Shown here in pieces: positions 60,707 through 64,000 of a stretch of 64,000 bases of DNA. Location: NCBI GenBank assembly GCA_038230515.1, contig JBBRND010000013.1:48629-112628 (forward strand), written 5' to 3'. Origin of the DNA: JAPLDB01 sp038230515 (GTDB lineage: Bacteria; Bacteroidota; Bacteroidia; AKYH767-A; 2013-40CM-41-45). Below the pieces are notes generated by a model. That model made no database searches. It had not been told where the DNA came from and was given only the letters and a program-made list of their open reading frames with translations. The position numbers and the translations under genes were made by a program. The stretch's first letter is position 1, and each line of letters starts with the position of its first letter.

Positions 60707-61825
60707 ATGCGTAATTATCTGCTTCGGAGAATTCTTTTTTTTATTCCTACGCTGCTCGTAATTTTCCTTGTCTCATTTATTATTCTCATCAATTCTCCGG
60801 GCGATCCTGTCGAGCGGATGCTGATGTCTTCTTCGGGAACGGGTAACATCACTCCCCCAGCAATGCTTCAACAGCAACGTTTAGAGTTGCGCCACAAACT
60901 TGGTCTCGATCTTCCTGTTTTTTATTTCAACTTTCACTCATTGACGGATGAGGGAGCGAAAAAATTTATTCCTGCAATCTCTTTTCATAGCAACAATCAG
61001 TTTCATCGTTGGCTCTTTGGTGATGGAGTAAATACAAAAGGAATTGTGCGTGGTGATTTCGGTGCATCGTATTTGACAAGGCAACCCGTCACTCAACTCA
61101 TCAGCGACAGCATCCGGTGGTCGTTATTTTTCACACTCACTTCTATTTTTCTTGCCTACCTCATCAGCATTCCCATCGGAATAAAAGCAGCAGCAGAAAA
61201 AAATTCACGATTCGACAAAACTTCTTCAACTATTTTGTTATTCCTCTACTCTCTTCCTGTTTTCTGGGTCGCTACACTTTTATTGATGACGTTTTCAAAT
61301 CCAGATGTATTTTATTTTTTTCCTGCATCAGGAGTAAAACCTGTGAGAGGTTACCCCGATAATTCGGGAATCTTTCAAAAGATTTATTTGTCGCTGCCGT
61401 ACCTTATTCTCCCCACGATTTGCTATACCTACAGTTCGCTCACTTACCTCTCACGATTAATGCGCACCTCCATTCTCGAAATACTGAGCAGCGATTTTAT
61501 CCGCACAGCTCGTGCAAAAGGCCTTCCGGAAAGAACTGTTTTGTGGAAACATGCACTAAGAAATTCTTTGTTCCCGATCATCACCATATTTGCCCATGTA
61601 TTTCCAGCAATGATTGGGGGCTCGGTTATTATAGAAAGTATTTTCACAATTCCTGGAATGGGCAGCGCCATATTTCAAAGCATCACAAATCAGGATTATC
61701 CTGTAATGATTGCTGTTTTTACTCTTACCGGACTTCTTACGGTCACAGGGTATTTAGTCAGCGATATTTTATATGCATGGCTCGATCCGCGAATTTCCTT
61801 TTCAAAATATAAGCTGAACCGATGA
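60707..61825 (+). CDS. ABC transporter permease, DppB/OppB-like
   Basis: A 372-residue inner-membrane permease. N-terminal helix with LRRILFFIPTLLVIFLVSFI near residues 5-24, and the binding-protein-dependent transport domain with helices near 135-160, 170-195, 225-250, 275-300 and 335-355. The EAA-type loop is visible as DFIRTARAKGLPERTVLWKH near 263-283. A long extracytoplasmic stretch (about 40-120) is longer than in E. coli DppB. Overlaps the next permease gene by four bases. Confidence 0.88.
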   Translation: MRNYLLRRILFFIPTLLVIFLVSFIILINSPGDPVERMLMSSSGTGNITPPAMLQQQRLELRHKLGLDLPVFYFNFHSLTDEGAKKFIPAISFHSNNQFHRWLFGDGVNTKGIVRGDFGASYLTRQPVTQLISDSIRWSLFFTLTSIFLAYLISIPIGIKAAAEKNSRFDKTSSTILLFLYSLPVFWVATLLLMTFSNPDVFYFFPASGVKPVRGYPDNSGIFQKIYLSLPYLILPTICYTYSSLTYLSRLMRTSILEILSSDFIRTARAKGLPERTVLWKHALRNSLFPIITIFAHVFPAMIGGSVIIESIFTIPGMGSAIFQSITNQDYPVMIAVFTLTGLLTVTGYLVSDILYAWLDPRISFSKYKLNR

Positions 61826-63132
61826 AATTATTTTTCCGAAATGGTTCTTCTGGAAAAAGATTTTCAAAACGGAAAAGTGTTTGGCTGGCAAAATATTTTC
61901 TCATTGTCAGTGCTTCGCTTGCACTTGTTGCTCCGTTGCTATGCAACGAAAAACCACTCTACGTAAAATACAGAAACGAAAATTTATTTCCAGCGCTTTC
62001 ATTTCGCGGATATGCCGATGTTATCAATCCGGAAACAAATCAATCCGAAAGATTAGTTTATTCAATGATTGATTGGAAAGAGATGAAAAAACAAAAAGTG
62101 CTTTGGTGTCCCATTGTCTTTTCTCCCGGAAAAAGCGATTGGGCGAATACGGATTACAAATCACCGTTGGGAGAACAACATTTTTCCGAAAATGGAAACA
62201 CAATCTCAATGCCGCTTCGGTTCAGGCATTGGTTAGGCACCACTCGAACAGGAGCCGATGTATTAAGCGGACTCATTCACGGAACAAGAGTTTCTTTCAC
62301 CGTTGGAATATTCTCCATGATCATTGCCGGATTCATCGGTGTATTGCTCGGAGCAGCAGCAGGTTTTTTGGGAGATCATAAAATCAGCGTATCAAAAACA
62401 GGATTACTTTTTTCTGTACTCCTTGGGTCACCTCTTTCTTATTTCTACGGAATTTATCTCAATCGTTTTTCTCTTTATCAAATAATGAATGCATCTTTCA
62501 TCTCGGCAATTGCATTTCTTCTTTTCATTCTTATCATCATGCTCATTATTTTCTGTGCTGTTTATTTTGCAGGAAAATACTTCGGAAAATTAGTCTCGAT
62601 AAATCAAAAAACAACGCTTCCTGTTGATCAGTTTGTTTCAAGATGCATAGAAATTTTTAATTCCATTCCGAGAATCGTTCTCATCATAACACTTTCGGCA
62701 ATTGTTCATCCTTCAATCAGTACTCTTGTTCTCATCATTGGGCTCACTTCATGGACTGAAATTGCGCGCCTTGTACGGGCAGAGATGCTCCGGATACGCG
62801 AATCAGAATTTATTCAATCAGCCACAGCATCCGGAATTCCAACCATGCGACTGATTTTTCGCCACGCACTACCAAACGCACTCGCCCCTGCACTCACCGC
62901 AATTACTTTCGGAGTTGCTTCTGCAATTCTTATCGAATCCGCACTATCATTTCTCGGCATCGGAGTCCCTGCAAATATTGTTACCTGGGGTTCGCTGCTC
63001 AATGAAGGCAAACAAAACTTCAATGCATGGTGGCTCGTTGTGTTTCCCGGAATCGCCATCTTTTTCACCGTTACAGCATTAAATATTTTTGGAGAAGCTT
63101 TAAATGAAGAATTAAATCCCCGAAATTTTTAA
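61822..63132 (+). CDS. ABC transporter permease, DppC/OppC-like
   Basis: A 436-residue permease. First helix near residues 23-42 (WLAKYFLIVSASLALVAPLL), then a long periplasmic insertion (about 45-150) with RFRHWLGTTRTGADVLSGLI near 133-153 (GTDxxGRD-like start of the domain), and helices near 155-185, 190-215, 220-245, 285-310 and 375-435. The EAA loop is in RESEFIQSATASGIPTMRLI near 325-345. An extra helix pair (about 185-245) is inserted relative to E. coli DppC. Pairs with the upstream permease. Confidence 0.85.
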   Translation: MKLFFRNGSSGKRFSKRKSVWLAKYFLIVSASLALVAPLLCNEKPLYVKYRNENLFPALSFRGYADVINPETNQSERLVYSMIDWKEMKKQKVLWCPIVFSPGKSDWANTDYKSPLGEQHFSENGNTISMPLRFRHWLGTTRTGADVLSGLIHGTRVSFTVGIFSMIIAGFIGVLLGAAAGFLGDHKISVSKTGLLFSVLLGSPLSYFYGIYLNRFSLYQIMNASFISAIAFLLFILIIMLIIFCAVYFAGKYFGKLVSINQKTTLPVDQFVSRCIEIFNSIPRIVLIITLSAIVHPSISTLVLIIGLTSWTEIARLVRAEMLRIRESEFIQSATASGIPTMRLIFRHALPNALAPALTAITFGVASAILIESALSFLGIGVPANIVTWGSLLNEGKQNFNAWWLVVFPGIAIFFTVTALNIFGEALNEELNPRNF

Positions 63133-63340
63133 CATCTTTACAGAAAGAACATTTCCAATTACTCTGAATCAAAATCAGTATGAGAGCATTCCACGAAACT
63201 TAAAAAATTATTTTCTTGCTCATTGAATTGTTCTTTTGCTTCAGCAAAATGCCCAACCCACAAAATCTTTCGTTGCAACTTTCACATTCAATTTCCACTC
63301 ATTCACCAAATTTTTAAAATATTCTGTTGCATGTATTGAA

Positions 63341-63718
63341 ATGATTTTTAGCTTGTACTCAATATTTTTAAAATCAATTCCGTTTTTGGGATTGCTCTTG
63401 ACTGTAATTTATTCTTTTGGTCAGGATAGAAATTCGAACTGGGTGTTTGGGCATCAGGCAGGTTTATATTTTAATGCCTCCCAAGCCCCCGTTCCCTTTT
63501 CTTCATCAGTAGTTACAAGAGGAACATGTATATCCATTTCCGATTCCACAGGTAAGTTACTTTTTTATGCTGCGCCTGATACAATTGCATCTCAACAAGG
63601 AATTGCCGTTGATACAAATGGAAATGTTTATGATACGACTGGCGCAATTATGCAAAATGGTGATAGCATTATTTTTGAATTATGGTATCACGAAATGAAT
63701 CCACCTCCTGACAGGTAG
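63341..63718 (+). pseudogene. N-terminal fragment of a secreted repeat protein (GNLIFF family)
   Basis: The frame has a signal peptide (PFLGLLLTVIYSFGQ) and about 85 residues with DRNSNWVFGHQAGLYFN, TCISISDSTGKLLFYAAPD and GAIMQNGDSIIFELWYHEM, the start of a Bacteroidota secreted family that is normally several hundred residues and shares its motif with the broken gene at 28160-29621. After WYHEM the sequence leaves the family and stops at 63718 beside the CCTGACAGG hairpin. The rest of the gene is not in the following 280 bases. The ATG at 63341 is preferred to a TTG at 63236. Confidence 0.55.
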
Positions 63719-63736
63719 TTTTTTTCTCCTGTCAGG
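63707..63736. repeat. 9-bp inverted repeat CCTGACAGG/CCTGTCAGG
   Basis: Arms at 63707-63715 and 63728-63736, each itself nearly palindromic, with a T-rich loop. The right arm has no U-tract after it. Such CCTGTCAGG pairs occur, to my memory, as interspersed palindromes in Bacteroidota. It coincides with the break in the gene fragment. Confidence 0.5.
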
Positions 63737-64000
63737 TATCAACAATAATTTCTTTTCCACTTCGTGGCAATCACTGCAATAAAAAAAAATCCGCTTTCAC
63801 CGTCCCTTTTTACCAACCCAGTCATGCCAGACACGCCTTTTAAAAATTGGTTCCGCGTTACCGGAATGCCACAGGCAAAATTTTTAAACAGCGTGGGCGG
63901 CATGACGAAGCCACGCGGCTTGAGCAATAATTCCTTTTTCTTCTTCGTGCTAATTAGTGAAATTAGTGGCAACCTTTTTTCTTCATTCGTAAATTCGTAA
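63737..64000. other. repeat-like sequence at the window edge
   Basis: No gene. Both strands keep open frames rich in Phe, Lys and Pro that look like chance in unusual composition. A CGTGG/CCACG inverted pair lies near 63890-63918. Continuation beyond 64000 would be needed to type it. Confidence 0.3.

Noticed and set aside
63764..64000. 78-codon frame at the right edge
   Set aside because: Open on both strands with repeat-like composition, so coding is not supported.

Overview
The window reads as a chromosomal segment of a Bacteroidota bacterium, most likely a gliding or environmental lineage near Chitinophagales/Sphingobacteriales. Evidence is the several secreted proteins with type IX secretion (T9SS) C-terminal sorting domains, a Bacteroidota-style porin, the cyoE-cox3-cox3-cox4-SCO-DUF420 oxidase cluster, AT-rich sequence, and promoters of the TTTG/TAnnTTTG type with few strong Shine-Dalgarno sites. 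All functional calls rest on reading protein motifs by eye; no database search was run.

Layout. 159-4690: cell-elongation operon mreC-mreD-PBP2-rodA. 4733-10657: a PaaY-like hexapeptide protein, a DinB-like protein, a porin, and an AddB-like PD-(D/E)XK nuclease divergent from the porin. 10712-15235: two T9SS-exported repeat proteins, an unassigned Bacteroidota protein and a 21-bp palindromic tandem array. 15468-18145: TPR histidine kinase plus NarL-type regulator. 18206-22876: two paralogous T9SS-secreted proteins with an unassigned TIM-barrel-like domain and Ig-like modules. 23141-24064: isoaspartyl peptidase. 24245-39141: exopolysaccharide/O-antigen locus (wecC, flippase, polymerase, glycosyltransferases, heparinase-like protein), interrupted at 28160-30300 by a broken T9SS gene, a gene remnant and a second palindromic array. 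39207-43620: cytochrome oxidase assembly and small subunits. 43711-44970: thioredoxin and a CbpA-type DnaJ. 45179-48664: accessory patch with a frameshifted symE toxin gene, a third palindromic array (42-bp unit), a truncated vsr and a cytosine methyltransferase/HNH nuclease pair. 48888-58170: mixed housekeeping and stress genes, including a TMEM175-like pseudogene and prfC. 58192-58608: tRNA-Arg, tRNA-Pro and tRNA-Ser. 58766-63132: oligopeptide-type ABC importer (lipoprotein plus two permeases). 63341-64000: the broken start of another T9SS-type protein followed by repeat-like sequence.

The most unusual signal is the set of three unrelated-sequence but same-design arrays (14952-15224, 29979-30285, 46266-46559). 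Each is made of short inverted repeats with a 21-bp or 42-bp period (two or four DNA turns), with base changes that often keep the arms paired. Two lie directly upstream of, or fused to, genes of Bacteroidota-specific families with a beta-sandwich tail; the third lies just beyond a symE toxin gene, in antisense orientation. Other points of interest are a textbook terminator hairpin inside the start of the SCO coding region, a vsr gene cut off exactly where a methyltransferase/HNH module ends, and two paralogous secreted barrel proteins of unknown activity.
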